A program made the translations under genes and the position numbers. From the NCBI GenBank assembly GCA_963855995.1, contig OY979716.1:123938237-124002236 (forward strand): a stretch of 64,000 nucleotides of DNA, in the 5' to 3' direction. How positions within the stretch are numbered: the first letter of the stretch is position 1; each line of letters opens with the position of its first letter. The notes under the pieces are model-generated. The model ran no database searches. It saw only the letters and a program-made list of their open reading frames with translations, and had not been told where the DNA came from. Origin of the DNA: Muricea muricata. Taxonomy: Eukaryota; Cnidaria; Anthozoa; Malacalcyonacea; Plexauridae. Positions 1 through 10,783 of this stretch are shown one piece after another.

Positions 1-440
1 GGCTTTAGATTAAAAAAATGGCTTTAGACAAAAAGAGAAACGCTTCGCTGTTGCTGCACTCCTTCGCTCCTTGTTGGTAAAATTATATTGCATTGTTATA
101 CCGACGAACTGAAATACTTAATTTTATACAATTAAAGCTGATCAAAACAAAAAACGTAAACAAAGCTAGCGCATGCGCAGATGCGACTGTAACCTATCTT
201 TAAGGAAATGTTTTAGTTTTTGTATTTGTACATGTCTGTTTACATCGAAACTTTAAGGTTGAAAACTCTAATTGATCCAGAAAAGATACCTAAAGTAATA
301 TTTCTAAAATGATATTTTCAATTCATAAACAAACTGTTAGAAAAATTTAATTTGAATTTTAAGTTAACCCAGGGTTACAAGCTAGCTAGCTTTTGAACAA
401 CTGGCCGCATATCCATCTTTTAGTTTTAATCTACTCATCA
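1..440. other. intergenic, no gene seen
   Basis: AT-rich sequence with no supported reading frame, RNA gene or clear repeat boundary. Confidence 0.5.
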
Positions 441-446
441 GGCGCC

Positions 447-677
447 AGTTGTATCAAAGGCATTTAGCTTAAACGGTGGATAAGCAAGACTTTAAGAGCA
501 CTCCTATTCATTTTGTAAATAATCAAACTTGAATTTTATTAACTGATTGTGGAGTTCTATAAGTAGTTGCTATGTTCAGACAGAAAAGTTAAGTTTACTT
601 GTAATCAGTAGTTCTTGAACTTGCATGATATTTTCGACTTATCCATCATCTAAGCTTAAAGCCTTTGATAAAACTGA
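447..677. repeat. inverted repeat, MITE-like
   Basis: Two arms of about 38 bp (447-484 and 640-677) are imperfect reverse complements; both contain ATCAAAGGC followed by a run close to TTAGCTTA. The spacing and lack of coding content suggest a small non-autonomous DNA transposon. The outer ends and a target duplication were not resolved. Confidence 0.5.
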
Positions 678-944
678 TCCCAGAGGGATAAGCAATAAAA
701 AAAAATAACTTTCATTTTTTAGCAGTCCAGAAATTTCTCCATTATCAGTAGGTGATTCTCTGATTGCTCATGTGACATGGCAGGTTTATTGATTGTCATA
801 GTTTTGTCAAAACCAAAAGAACTTGCAATGTTATGTGAGTGACAGGAGAATCACCCTTGTAGTTTCTGCACTGAGCCAAATATACTTAAATATGAATATT
901 ATGTTGTGAGGCGAAAGACTTCGGCTGTATATACAGTATACATG

Positions 945-1260
945 TGAACTGATATATGTCCTTGTTGTCCTAATACAACTGATATATGTCCTTGTTGTCC
1001 TAATTGTATCACACTGTCCTATGTTGTCCTAGTTAAATCTAATTGTCCGTTGTAATTTGACGCTCTGTAACATAACACTCAAACTTATATATTCAAATAT
1101 TGCATGTTAATTATCTTGTATTTAGTCTGAAGATGTCTTATGTTAAGACGAGACGTCACTTTTAATAAATATATATAACCTTATGAAACTGGTCTATTTA
1201 TGGCTCTACTAAAAGCACTATGTTGGGCTTTGATGTTTATTCTGTGAACTGATATATATT
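945..1260 (+). repeat. PLE terminal unit (single copy)
   Basis: From about 1063 to 1245 this matches each arm of the palindrome at 23948-24304. It includes the stem-loop starting CTGAAGA at 1127 and the run ending in 'ggctttgat.tttattctgtgaa'. A short tandem duplication (aactgatatatgtccttgttgtccta) lies just before it at about 947-1005. A related string, gtgaactgatatat, occurs on both sides. It is read as a solo terminal (pLTR-like) unit of a Penelope-like element. Confidence 0.6.
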
Positions 1261-1330
1261 AAATTGCTGGCAAAAATGCACCAACCACATTTTTACTTGT
1301 CACGGGAAATAAGTGTTACCTTTCAATAAG

Positions 1331-1483
1331 ATGGATGAAAAAAGAAGAAAAAAGGCAGAGAAGTTTGCTGCAGAGAAGTTAGTCAACACAACTGAAATTG
1401 AAGCTGATGACTTAACAAAATGCTCAAAAGAGGAGTTAATTAAAGAAATTAATCAGCTTAGGAAAGAGCTCAATGACGAAAAG
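1331..1483 (+). CDS. possible small gene A, exon 1
   Basis: The frame opens at ATG 1331 and encodes 51 residues rich in Lys and Glu (starts MDEKRRKKAEKF), probably helical or coiled coil. It reaches a plausible donor AAG|GTAAAG at 1484. The proposed next exon is at 2811, which joins in phase 0. I do not recognise the family. An alternative is a non-coding fragment, but the charge pattern and donor favour a real exon. Confidence 0.45.
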
Positions 1484-1946
1484 GTAAAGAGAAATCTTTG
1501 AGATGGTAAGTTATCAACAATCATGCTTGTGAATAGGGAGGCACATAACCTATAATGATAAACTTCATTTACATGTCTCTGGATTTTAATAAAGTTTTAG
1601 CTTAGTTTAATTATGCACCAGAAATAATTAGAATATGTTTAAATTTCCAAGAAAATGTGCATATACTGTTGCCTAAAAAGAATGCAATGTTAAGCCCGCC
1701 GCACACGAGTGCACTTGTCGCGCGTACTTGTTATTCGTGACAAGTTGGATCGACAAAGTTTCCTCGTGTGCGGGCAACATTTACGGCATTTTCGTCATTC
1801 GTGACATGTAAACCAAATATCAAACATGTTTGATATTTTTTGTCATTCGTGACAAAAAAATCTTTGTGTGCGGCGACCAAACGACAAGTGCGCTTGAACA
1901 GGACAATGTGGGCATTCGTGCAACTAGCAGAATAATTAAAAACAAT

Positions 1947-2027
1947 ATGGCGGATCAAAACACAGATCAAAAACACGAAGACGATTCTGAAGACGAAAAA
2001 ATATTGCTTTTAGTCCTTCTTTTGTGA
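1947..2027 (+). pseudogene. N-terminal ORF stub in left Harbinger arm
   Basis: The frame begins MADQN inside the left arm and runs through an acidic stretch (HEDDSEDEK) before a stop. It could be the remaining 5' end of one of the two Harbinger genes, for example the transposase. That assignment is inference; only the shared MADQN start and the arm location are seen. Confidence 0.35.
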
Positions 2028-2052
2028 AGACGTCGGAGGCGTTTAAGTGCAG

Positions 2053-2226
2053 CTAGGGCTCCAACTTTTCTGCTATTTCTTCCAAAGCCTTTTCTCTAGA
2101 ATCTCTATTTTTAAAATCACTCGAGCGTACGTCATACAAGCATGGGTGCTGAGGGCACATATCGACAAGATGATCTTCAAATAACACATCAGAAACTAGC
2201 TCGTGGGTTTGATTTTGATCCGCCAT
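2053..2226 (-). pseudogene. MADF-like domain fragment in right Harbinger arm
   Basis: The frame starts at MADQN in the right arm and continues as VDMCPQHPCLYDVRSSDFKN and then EKALEEIAEKL. This resembles the start of a MADF (Myb/SANT-like, Adf-1 type) DNA-binding domain: a helix, then P.LYD, then a spacing to W/R..A...IA. PIF/Harbinger elements commonly encode a Myb/MADF-like partner protein alongside the transposase, which fits. The frame stops after about 57 residues, so only the N-terminal part of the domain survives. Confidence 0.55.
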
Positions 2227-2810
2227 GTTGTTTTTGATTGTTCTGCTAGTTGCACGCATGCCCACATTGTCCTGTTCAAGCGCACTTGTCGTTTGGTCGC
2301 CGCACACGAGGATTTTTTCGTCACGAATGACGAAAAATATCAAACATGTTTGATAGTTGGTTTACATGTCACGAATGACGAAAATGCCGGAAATGTTGCC
2401 CGCACACGAGGAAACTTTGTCGATCCAACTTGTCACGAATAACAAGTACGCGAGACAAGTGCACTCGTGTGCGGCGGGCTTTAGTTCTGTTTTTGTTTAC
2501 ATTAAAAAATGCTGCTCATGTCAGTGGCTTTTTCTTGGATTGTGCAGACTGTAGGTGGCACTATTGTTCTGGACAATGTATGACATGTTAGTTGGCAATG
2601 TATGACCCATTAGTCAGCCATTCATTAGTGGATGGTGTAAAACAAATAAAAATAAGAAGGAACAATTAGGATGCATAATTATATTGCATTATTATGAACT
2701 GTAGCTGGTCTAGGTAGATTTGAATTCTACTGTATTTTCAATACCGGAAAATTGATCCCTTAATATATTTATCTGCTTTTTTTAATTTACCTATTTTAGA
2801 GCTTCCTCAG

Positions 2811-3026
2811 CTACTAATTGAAGCAATGGCAAGTCATAAAGTTCTAGGGAAGCTAAAAATATTATCAGAGGAAGTGGAAAAAGCACCAAAAAACTCTTCT
2901 CGAAATGAAAACAAATTTCTAAATATGGTGAAAAAAAACAGCGTGGCGAAAGTGTCCACTGTTCGAACCAGTACCCCGCTTACAAAGGAAACATTTCATG
3001 CCCGGTTAACTCAAGTTGGCCCGTAA
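2811..3026 (+). CDS. possible gene A, exon 2
   Basis: A CAG acceptor (ttcctcag at 2803-2810) is followed by an open frame in phase with exon 1, encoding LLIEAMASHKVLGKLK and a basic, Ser/Thr-rich stretch. The frame stops at TAA 3024. A second frame across the same spot continues as a Pro/Thr-rich stretch to about 3095, so there may be a one-base indel or a missed donor. The product is not recognised. Confidence 0.4.
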   Translation, partial: LLIEAMASHKVLGKLKILSEEVEKAPKNSSRNENKFLNMVKKNSVAKVSTVRTSTPLTKETFHARLTQVGP

Positions 3027-3159
3027 CACCCAAAACTCCACCAGTACAATCACATGACGGTTCAGACAGCCTTCCAGTTACACTCGAAATTGTGTGAAAA
3101 CACTCCGCCCTGCGGGCGTCGTGTTTCCAGACAATTTCTCGTTTTTCCAATTTCCACTC

Positions 3160-3440
3160 GTGTTGATATAACTGTATATCAACACGGAAAATATTTCATA
3201 TTTCTCAAGTATGAATTCATTTCCACAAGTTGATGAATCATTCGATAGAAAATTGATCAACTTCCTTCTGTTTACTTTATGTGTATTTGTGATTGATCGA
3301 TACGTCCTGAAGTGAAATGTAATTGGCTATCTGGCTAACAGGAACTGGATAACAGGAAGTTGATCAATTTTCTATCAAATAAATTCATCAACTTCTGGAA
3401 ATGAATTCACAAAATATTTTATCAACACTTCCATTGCAAT
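3160..3440. repeat. palindromic MITE-like repeat
   Basis: Arms at about 3165-3265 and 3352-3437 are reverse complements; both contain GAAGTTGATCAATTTTCTAT and CAAGTTGATGAAT-like runs. The centre holds about 85 bp of unrelated sequence. No coding potential. Confidence 0.6.
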
Positions 3441-3684
3441 GACCGTAAACACGCATGCTGGAATTTAATTATTGCAGAATGACATATTGCTCATGAACAT
3501 TTTCTTTCATAGAAATTTTTGACACCAACTGCCTTGGCTTAAGTAGAAAGGTCAAAAAATTTTTCGAAAATGACAAAAACCCTTTTGTCAGCTGTTTTTG
3601 GTCGAGAGGTCTTAAAAAAGTCTACTCTAACTGGAAAAGTAAAAGATGAAGGAGAGATGTTGGATACCCATAAAGTTGAATTAA

Positions 3685-5553
3685 TCATTGGTATTTGTAT
3701 TTGCATTTGTATTTAAAAAGATCCTCAGTTAGCCTAAGCTAGTTTACACGAGGTCTAATATAAATATTACACTAAATGTAAATAGATAAATATATAATAA
3801 TATACAAAGCTATTTTATATTTTTTGAAATTTTCAAACTTAATTAAAATCATTAAATTAGTTAAAATTGAATAAACCATTTGAGTTTCTTACGAATGGTA
3901 GCTTTAAACCGAGATCTGCAAGCTATACTCCTAATTTCAAAATCAAGATTGTTCCAGATTTATATTCCCCTGACTCTAAATGCTCGAGCTAAAAATGTCT
4001 TTTTCTTATATTTAGGTTTATCTAATACTAATTTATCGTTCTTATACTTTAATGAACGTCTCGTACCATGTTCGTGTAATATTTCAAATGCATGAAGATG
4101 CCTATAAATGGTGGAAGGCTCATACGTATACAATGACTTATGTAACATCATAACAGTTTGGAAATGAATCCTTTGCCTGACAGTTAGCCAGCCTATTTCA
4201 TCATACAAGTCTTTCCGAGAGATTTCAGTGACTTTATAATTTAAGACTAATCTAGCGACCTTATTTTGAAACTTTTGCAGATAATCAATAGAATCTTGAT
4301 TCAATACAGCACCCCAAAAAGTGCAACAATAGTTCAGTCTAGATAATATCAATGCCTCTGCAATCGACTTTAGAATTTTTTGTGGTATATATTTCTTAAA
4401 TCTATGCAAAAGCCCTAGGCATTTAGAGCATGTTTTGAGGAGGTACTCACAATGTGGCCTCCAACTTAAGGTATCATCAACATCAACTCCAAGGAGTCTT
4501 ACACATGAATATTGTTTTATAGATTTGTTATCCAAATTTAGGTTGAGAGGTTGAGCAGCTTTTATCTTTTTCCAACTACTAATTAGTATACTTTTGGTCT
4601 TCTCAGCATTAAGGACTAAACGATTTTTCGAAGCCTATATCTCAACATTGAATAGACCGTTCTGCTGGTTAACTGATACGATACTAGCCGTTTCGGCAGC
4701 TTCAAAAGGAGTACTATCATCAGCATACAAAGTAAATAATATCAGCTGTCTTTAAGGCAATTGGTAAATCATTTATAAACAAGCTAAAAAGCAGTGGGCC
4801 AAGACAGCTACCTTGGGGTACTCCACACTCCATCTCTATTAGATTGGAATAAGAACCATTAATGTAGACAGCAGAAGTTCTACCAGATAAATATGAACAT
4901 ATCCAACCAACAGCTCTGTCCGAGAAATTGTAACATTTAAGTTTCGCAAGTAATAAGTTACGATCAACTAGGTCAAACGCCGCACTAAAGTCCAACATGA
5001 CTGCTCCAGTAAGCAAACCTAGTTCCATGTTTTCAAGGCATTGATCAGTTAAATGTATCAATGCCGTTTCAGTACTATGATTGTTTCTATTACCATGTTG
5101 ATTAATTACGAATATTTTATGTTCTGAAAGGTAGTGAGACATTTGTTGGTAAGCAAATTTTTCCTGTAGTTTACTTAAAACATTTAGTAAACTAATAGAG
5201 CGACTATTGATATCTTCAAAAGATTTCTTTTTATCGTTAGGAATTGGATGTAATTTCGCATTTTTCCACTGATCAGGAAAGATCGAACTGTCATAAGAGC
5301 GATTGATAATGTGTGTAACAGGTTCTGCTATAATCTCAGCAGCTGTTTTAAGCTGCTGAGTGAGTTGCTATCTTGGTGGTGATATCTTCAAAAGCTTTCT
5401 TTTTATCTTTAGGAATTAGATGTAATTTCGCATTTTTCCACCGATCAGGAAAGATCGAACTGTCATAAGAGCGATTAATAATGTGTGTAACAGGTTCTGC
5501 TATAATCTCAGCAGCTGTTTTAAGCTGCTGGTGAGTTGCTATCTTTGTCAAGT
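3685..5553 (-). mobile_element. LINE A: 5'-truncated APE-type LINE, RT to 3' tail
   Basis: Minus-strand frames give an ordered reverse transcriptase (RT): finger region near 5551-5380, motif A as LDFSAAFDLVD, motif B as GVPQGSCLGPLLFSLFINDL, then YADD in a neighbouring frame at about 4705-4735. The thumb and C-terminal region follow in frame 4535-3960 (LLGVDVDDTLSW, KFQNKVARL). At least one frameshift lies just before YADD. A segment of about 173 bp is tandemly duplicated (5209-5381 and 5382-5553), so the copy is dead. The 3' end reaches an (AAATACAAATGC)-type short repeat near 3690-3716. The layout fits the CR1/L2/Jockey group; exact clade not assigned. Confidence 0.85.
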
Positions 5554-5667
5554 TAGATACTGAGTGTGATTTATATACTAAAGCTCATCATTTGAAAGGA
5601 TGAAGCATGCATGAATTGCTTTTGGTTGTTTGATTAGTCTAATGTTTTTTTTACTTTTCTTTTGCAG

Positions 5668-5801
5668 CCTATGTCATGCCATCCTTTCCTTTTGCTACAA
5701 GAACAGCCATTAGATTGGCAATATCACAAAAACTTAAAGATGAAAAAAAGGCCTGTGACTGCATGCTAAAATCCCAAGTTGATTCCAATATTGCACATTG
5801 A
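5668..5801 (+). CDS. possible gene A, last exon
   Basis: A strong acceptor (pyrimidine tract then TTTTGCAG) precedes a frame encoding YVMPSFPFATRTAIRLAIS and a Lys-rich tail ending IAH at TGA 5799. An AATAAA signal lies about 50 bp downstream (about 5850), as expected for a terminal exon. The phase from proposed exon 2 is not resolved. LINE A sits in the intervening intron. Family unknown. Confidence 0.5.
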
Positions 5802-5859
5802 ATTGTATGCTGGATTGGATATGATACAAACCGTACTGTGTCACTTTTAAATAAATAAT

Positions 5860-6890
5860 AATAAATGCTGATTTAAATGACTTTAATATTTAACTTGCAA
5901 GTAGTATGTATTTAATGCTCTCAGCCTGTAAATAAAACTACATTCATATATGATTGCTTACAACTTTTTTGTTCCAGAGGTGAAGTTTTGCATATTCAAC
6001 ATTTTCACATGTGAAAATTGCACACTTGTACTCTTTTAATGTCATCACTGAAGTAATCAGCAATATCATAAATAACGCTAAACTTGGCAGGCTAACTTCA
6101 AGGTATGCATGCAGGCCCATAAATAGATCCTTCACTCTACCAAAACAATACAAGCAAATATTGGAACGACTCTATACATGGTTTGATGTGTTTTTAAATG
6201 ATTTATCCACACCGGCAACGCATTACTAAAGTGCATAGAAATAATAGATATAGAATGCGTACTCGGTCATGAATCATGTCTCCACTTTTTCGCAAGTGCC
6301 CTTTTAAATCCGCCATATTGAATTTGACCAGGAATTGAACTGCAGAGTATACATACAAAGTTCATCACAAATAAATCACTTAAATAGTATCACATTTGCA
6401 GTTTAGAATATAGTGCTCTTGAAGAAACAAAATGAAATAAAGATATCATAGTTCTTCATATAGTCGTGTATTTAACACAAAAAACTGTTGTAGTTTTGCG
6501 CAAACATGATTTAATTTTGAAACATTTTGCATTCCCGAAGCATGACTGAAAATTTCAAATAAATGAAAGAAATAATATCACTTCTGTTGATTATTCACTT
6601 TGATTTTCTTGTATTAAGTGTTCAGTTAAGCGCCGAGATCTCAGGCCACCGTCAGCATAAGTCATGCAGTTTCCAATGTTTAGCTAGGGAGGGTTTATCT
6701 ATGTAAGTATTTGTGCACATATTTTTTCAACTTTGCCCTGCCTAGTGTTGTACCATTGACATGTGTGGTGTTTTGGTCACCACTCACCGTTGTCTTCCAA
6801 GCTGGGAGGCCTGGCTTCAGATTTATACTCAAAGATTTAAAATAATTGTGGAGAAAGGGCTGCCTTTACGTTGACACCAGTAAGAAAAAG
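5860..6890. other. intergenic, nothing identified
   Basis: Only short unsupported frames are present (for example 6011-6229 on plus), without recognisable motifs. No repeat boundaries seen. Confidence 0.4.
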
Positions 6891-6949
6891 ATCACCAGCG
6901 CATATACTCATTATTCTATTAACGAGAATACTGTATACTCGAACAAGTA

Positions 6950-8006
6950 CCGTACAATAAAGATCTTGGTGTAATGATATCCATTGATTTATCCTGGTCA
7001 AAACACATAGAAAGCATTGTTTCTAAGGCCAATAGAACACTTGCGCTGATCAAAAGGATTTGTAAGGAAATAAAGAATACTAACACAAGAAGGATTTTGT
7101 ACTGTGCGCTGGTGAGACCCAAACTAGAATACGCAAGGAGCGTTTGGTCGCCCTACACCATTTAGCATCGTTTGCTCATTGAAAATATTCAACAGCGGAC
7201 TACTAAGTTTATCTTGGATTATCCTGACAACATGCCATACGTGGACCGATTGCAAAAAACAAATATTCTACCTTTGAGCTACCGAAGAGAAATTTCCGAT
7301 CTGATACTGCTGTTCAAATCTAAACACCACATCATAACAATGGATATAAACAAATACATGTGCACCTACAACCCTGGCTATAAATCTCGTAACTATGATC
7401 AAAACAACTTCCACCTCATCATAAAACATAATCAAGAATACTATATAAACTCCTACTTTATCAGATCAGCTAAACTTTGGAACAGCCTGCCAACTGAGAT
7501 AAAGGAATGCAATAATTTGTTTTCATTCAGAACTAGGTTTATTAAACTATATAATAGTAAGTCTAAAACTTACAAACTTCCTAACGATCTTAATTAATGT
7601 TTGATTTATTTAGAGAAAATAACTGTAGTAGAAGAATTATGTTACGTAAAGTTCACTTACTGTCTCGGTGTACGAACAATCGTATGTCGGATAGCATTAA
7701 GCTTTTATATGATTACAAGGGTTAGATATTCTATTTAGTCTATATTTTCACCTATGATTGTTCTTACACCGACAAGATGTATGTACAGTATCTACGTGTA
7801 TGCGTATGTATATGTGTGTATGTATGTATGTATGTATATATGTGTGTACTTATGTATGTATTTAAATGTGAGGTATCAATTTGGACGTAGGTTCTGTTCC
7901 ACATCCTAGTCACATTGTCACTCGTTGTTTTTATGTTTTGTAGCATGTTGTGATTTTAGTATCATTGTGAACAATTGTGACAAATTAAATTAAATTAAAT
8001 TAAATC
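6950..8006 (+). mobile_element. LINE B: 3' end of a LINE with (AAATT)n tail
   Basis: The frame from about 6955 gives the RT thumb region (KDLGVMISIDLSWSKHI), then ALIKRICKEI, then LYCALVRPKLEYARSVWSPY, typical of CR1/Jockey-type LINEs. One in-frame TAG (7163) separates it from the C-terminal part (7172-7597; ENIQQRTTKFIL, LWNSLPTEIKEC). The 3' UTR ends in five copies of a TTAAA pentamer at about 7983-8006, a microsatellite tail. The copy lacks the endonuclease and RT catalytic motifs. Confidence 0.8.
7785..7865. repeat. imperfect TGTA/TG-rich simple repeat
   Basis: Low-complexity (TATG)n and (TG)n tracts within the 3' UTR of LINE B. Confidence 0.7.
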
Positions 8007-8380
8007 AAATGGTTAGCCTTTCGCGTCTTCTCGGATAAGGACGTTAAACTGGTACCTCGGATCCCCTATGTATTCGTGGCCAATAGCCTGTTGGGTAAAT
8101 TAGCTCACCCAAGAATGAGGAACATAATAAATCTAGAATAGCGTGGCGTTACGGCGCATTATCGACAATGGGCTTTTAGTTTGTAGATGTTTTGTTGCCT
8201 TTCTGAGTGATTACAAAACTGCAGGAATCGTTTTGCTACTTTTTTTAGATATTTCTTATGCATGCTGACAAATAGCGTTTTATCTGACATGAGACTTAAA
8301 GCTTAATTTAATATATATAATTCAAAAGAGAACACCACCATGACCACACGGTCGTCCTCGTGTGCAATGCGAAATAATTA
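8007..8380. other. no gene seen
   Basis: Non-repetitive, mixed-composition sequence with no supported feature. Confidence 0.4.
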
Positions 8381-8734
8381 ATGGACTTGAATACCGGTAG
8401 TCACAGAAATGTATTGTTTGATTATTCTGATCTTAATTCAAAGCTGTTCTGCATTAACGACGATAGTGTTGTGGTCGCTGTGGCTCATCAGTATGTAACT
8501 ATTTTAGACATGAATTCTGGTGCATCTCTTGGCTGTACTTTTCAACGTTATCTTACAAGAAATTTCCTAATTTAAACAAAACTCTCCCAAAACGGGACAG
8601 TGCTAGCTTTTCCCAAGGTAAATGGTGATATGGAGTTTGTTCGACTGTTTATTCTCCAAGATCCTTTATTTCCAAGTATTAAAGATAAGACAGCTTTTGA
8701 GTGGGGTAATTTTATGGAAGAGTTTATTCTATGA
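8381..8734 (+). pseudogene. gene fragment, beta-propeller-like
   Basis: One frame runs from ATG 8381 to TGA 8732-8734 with a single in-frame TAA at 8573. Before the stop it reads INDDSVVVAVAHQYVTILDM and NSGASLGCTF; after it, NGTVLAFPKVNGDMEFVRLF. The alternation of short beta-like blocks (..VVVAVAHQYVTILDMNSG..) resembles WD40 blades. That is a weak, motif-level impression. Preservation of the frame on both sides of the stop suggests a recently disabled or spliced coding fragment. Confidence 0.35.
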
Positions 8735-8739
8735 ATGAT

Positions 8740-9382
8740 CCTGAAGTTTGTCAGTGACGTGTTACATCGTCTAGAAATAGCCGCCTGCAATTAATAGTTG
8801 ACTCAGTAACATTGCTTGGGCCCCAACATTTTTAACTAGAATAACGAGCTGTAGGAAAAGGCCACGAGGTTACCAAAGCAGCGTTACCTTGTAAAGTTTG
8901 AAATGCGAAATGGTAGGAGGGCAAGTCCGGTCGATTTAAAATGAAATAATTATAACAAATCCCGTATTTTTCGTGATCAACATATAACCCTTTCAATAAT
9001 ACGGTAAATTTGAGGACAAAAAATAGGAAAAAAATTTAAGTGAGAAGCATTAATAAAGGGCATCGTTGAAGGACATATGTATTTTAGGGCAGCGGCGAGA
9101 CTTTGCTTGGAGCCAGTCTAGATTTGAGTGGTAATACACCTCGGCCTTCCCTCGGCTTTTTTGGGAGGTCACCTTGGGCAAGTGATAGTACTCCCGTGCC
9201 TCTACCTTGGGTTGCAGGTTATTATTACAACGTAACTCGACATACTAAAGGAAAATTTTACTAGAAGTTGATGAACTACTGCGAACGAATACGACCCTGT
9301 GTGACAGTATTTGTGATGAACGTATTAGTTATTATCGTAATGGCGATTTTTTTGCAGCAATGATTTGGATAGTGATGGTTTT
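8740..9382. other. no gene seen
   Basis: No supported coding region or repeat. Confidence 0.4.
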
Positions 9383-10267
9383 TGTGGGTAGCCGCCCGCG
9401 CGCGCGCGGTCAGCGGCTAACCACTATGTTACTGTGCTGGCCGTATGTCTGATAGACGGCACATGCACCGCTTATATGACGTAATTTGCACTGCGGTAAT
9501 CTATGTTAAGTGGTCGTTACTTTATGTAAGAAATTATAACAGAGTCCATGTCATGTGACTTATAATGGTTTGACGTTGGCTTTCGTTGGCTGCCATTTTG
9601 TCTTGGCTGAGTTGTTCTTTCATGTTTTATGCTGCAAAGTGCAAGTGGAGAAAGGTAAGCAAAGTTTTGTACCATTTCTTCTGATTCTGTGTTAGTTTTA
9701 TTGTATTTAATCGCCGTTTCATTGCTCTTGTCGAAAACAAACTAAGTTTCGACAGGATTTGTTGTTTGGCGAAAATCACTGGGAGCAAATTTGCTCGCAC
9801 TGACGACTTTGTCAGGCACTTGTACGTTGGTTCCACGGTGGGGTTGAACGTGTACTCAATATAATAACCAGGAGCCGCTGTTGCTGGCACTGATCAGTGA
9901 TCGGGTTACTACTACGTGAAAGGCCACGTATTGGACAAATAGAGCTTGCCATAAGCGGTCATCAAAGTTGAACCCAGTCATTGTGCGGGTAATAAAAGTA
10001 AATCCTTGCCCTTGTGCAGGAACGTTGAGCCAGCTTTGTTGGAATATTGAGCCAGTCTTACTGGAAAAGTTGAGCCAGCTTTGCTGGAAAATACAGACTA
10101 CCTGCCAACTGCAGGCTATTACAAATTTATTGACATGACTTGACGAACGTTGACTAACAACACTGAATCTGGTGTTCTCTTTTTCAAAGTTACTTATACA
10201 TTTGTAATTGTTGCTATTTAAAAGAACTTTAATATTTATTTCTGTGTTTATAAATAGGCTTGCAAGT

Positions 10268-10783
10268 ATGGGAGTGACAATTGAAATATATCGATCACGA
10301 ATTGGTTCACATCACAATTTTATGGAAGGCCAAAATTTAAAAAGTAACTTCCAAGGTCAATTTTGGAATGAAATTTTGCTAAAATTTTATACAAGTTTGT
10401 GTTTATTATGATACATAAAGAAAATAAACAGTATGATCAGTGTGATCTTTATAACATTGGACAGTTGTTACTAAAGCTTTCAAATGATGTGGAAGAAAAC
10501 CCTGGCCCAGCTATTAATCATATTGTGGATTGGTCTTACACAATTCATGCTAGTTTTAACCAAGGTAACAATTTATTCAGATGGAAAACAATGTGTGGCA
10601 ATGTCATTAAGTGCAATTGTGTACAAAGAAATCAAATCAGTGAATATCTGGAACCAAACAACTCTAAACACAATCATGGTATGTGGGGATAACCTTGTAG
10701 AGAAATTGCTAACTATACCATCCTCAGTAGAAATTACCTTTGTAAATCACACCAAGATTGTATTCAGCATTACAGGGCAGTGA
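10268..10783 (+). pseudogene. 2A peptide plus cysteine-protease-like remnant
   Basis: Three overlapping frames read as one decayed polypeptide. Frame 2 opens at ATG 10268 (GVTIEIYRSRIGSHHN) and stops at TGA 10409-10411, overlapping ATG 10408 of frame 1 as ATGA. Frame 1 carries GQLLLKLSN and then DVEENPGP (10486-10509), the D-x-E-x-N-P-G-P core of a 2A ribosome-skipping peptide with the usual hydrophobic upstream stretch. It continues to HASFNQGNN. Frame 2 then resumes with SDGKQCVAMSLSAIVYKEIK, W...TLN.I, CGDNLVEKL, to TGA 10781. FNQG, GKQC, W..TLN and GD.L recall OTU/herpesvirus-tegument-type (C76) cysteine proteases found in animal mobile elements; GKQC would hold the catalytic Cys. That family assignment is from memory and tentative. 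Two compensating frame changes mark it as decayed or, less likely, recoded. Confidence 0.6.
10453..10509 (+). other. 2A ribosome-skipping motif
   Basis: Translation in frame 1 reads NIGQLLLKLSNDVEENPGP. All invariant 2A residues (D, E, N, P, G, final P) are present, preceded by the Leu-rich helix typical of functional 2A sequences. Cleavage-like skipping would occur between the Gly and the last Pro (codons 10504-10506 and 10507-10509). Confidence 0.85.

Larger units (their letters stand above)
1693..2480. mobile_element. Harbinger-like element with about 265-bp inverted arms
   Basis: The left arm (1693 to about 1958) and right arm (about 2218 to 2480) are near-perfect reverse complements; the ends read AGCCCGCCGCACACGAG. 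The element is flanked on both sides by TTA (1690-1692 and 2481-2483), the TWA target duplication of the PIF/Harbinger superfamily. No transposase remains. Each arm carries an ATGGCGGATCAAAA start, so two short convergent reading frames begin inside the arms. The element lies between proposed exons 1 and 2 of gene A. Confidence 0.8.

Noticed and set aside
6011-6229. Plus-strand 72-codon frame
   Set aside because: No recognisable motif and no second copy to support coding.
9627-9890. Minus-strand 87-codon frame
   Set aside because: No motif, no splice or context support; overlaps the presumed 5' region of the plus-strand 2A gene.
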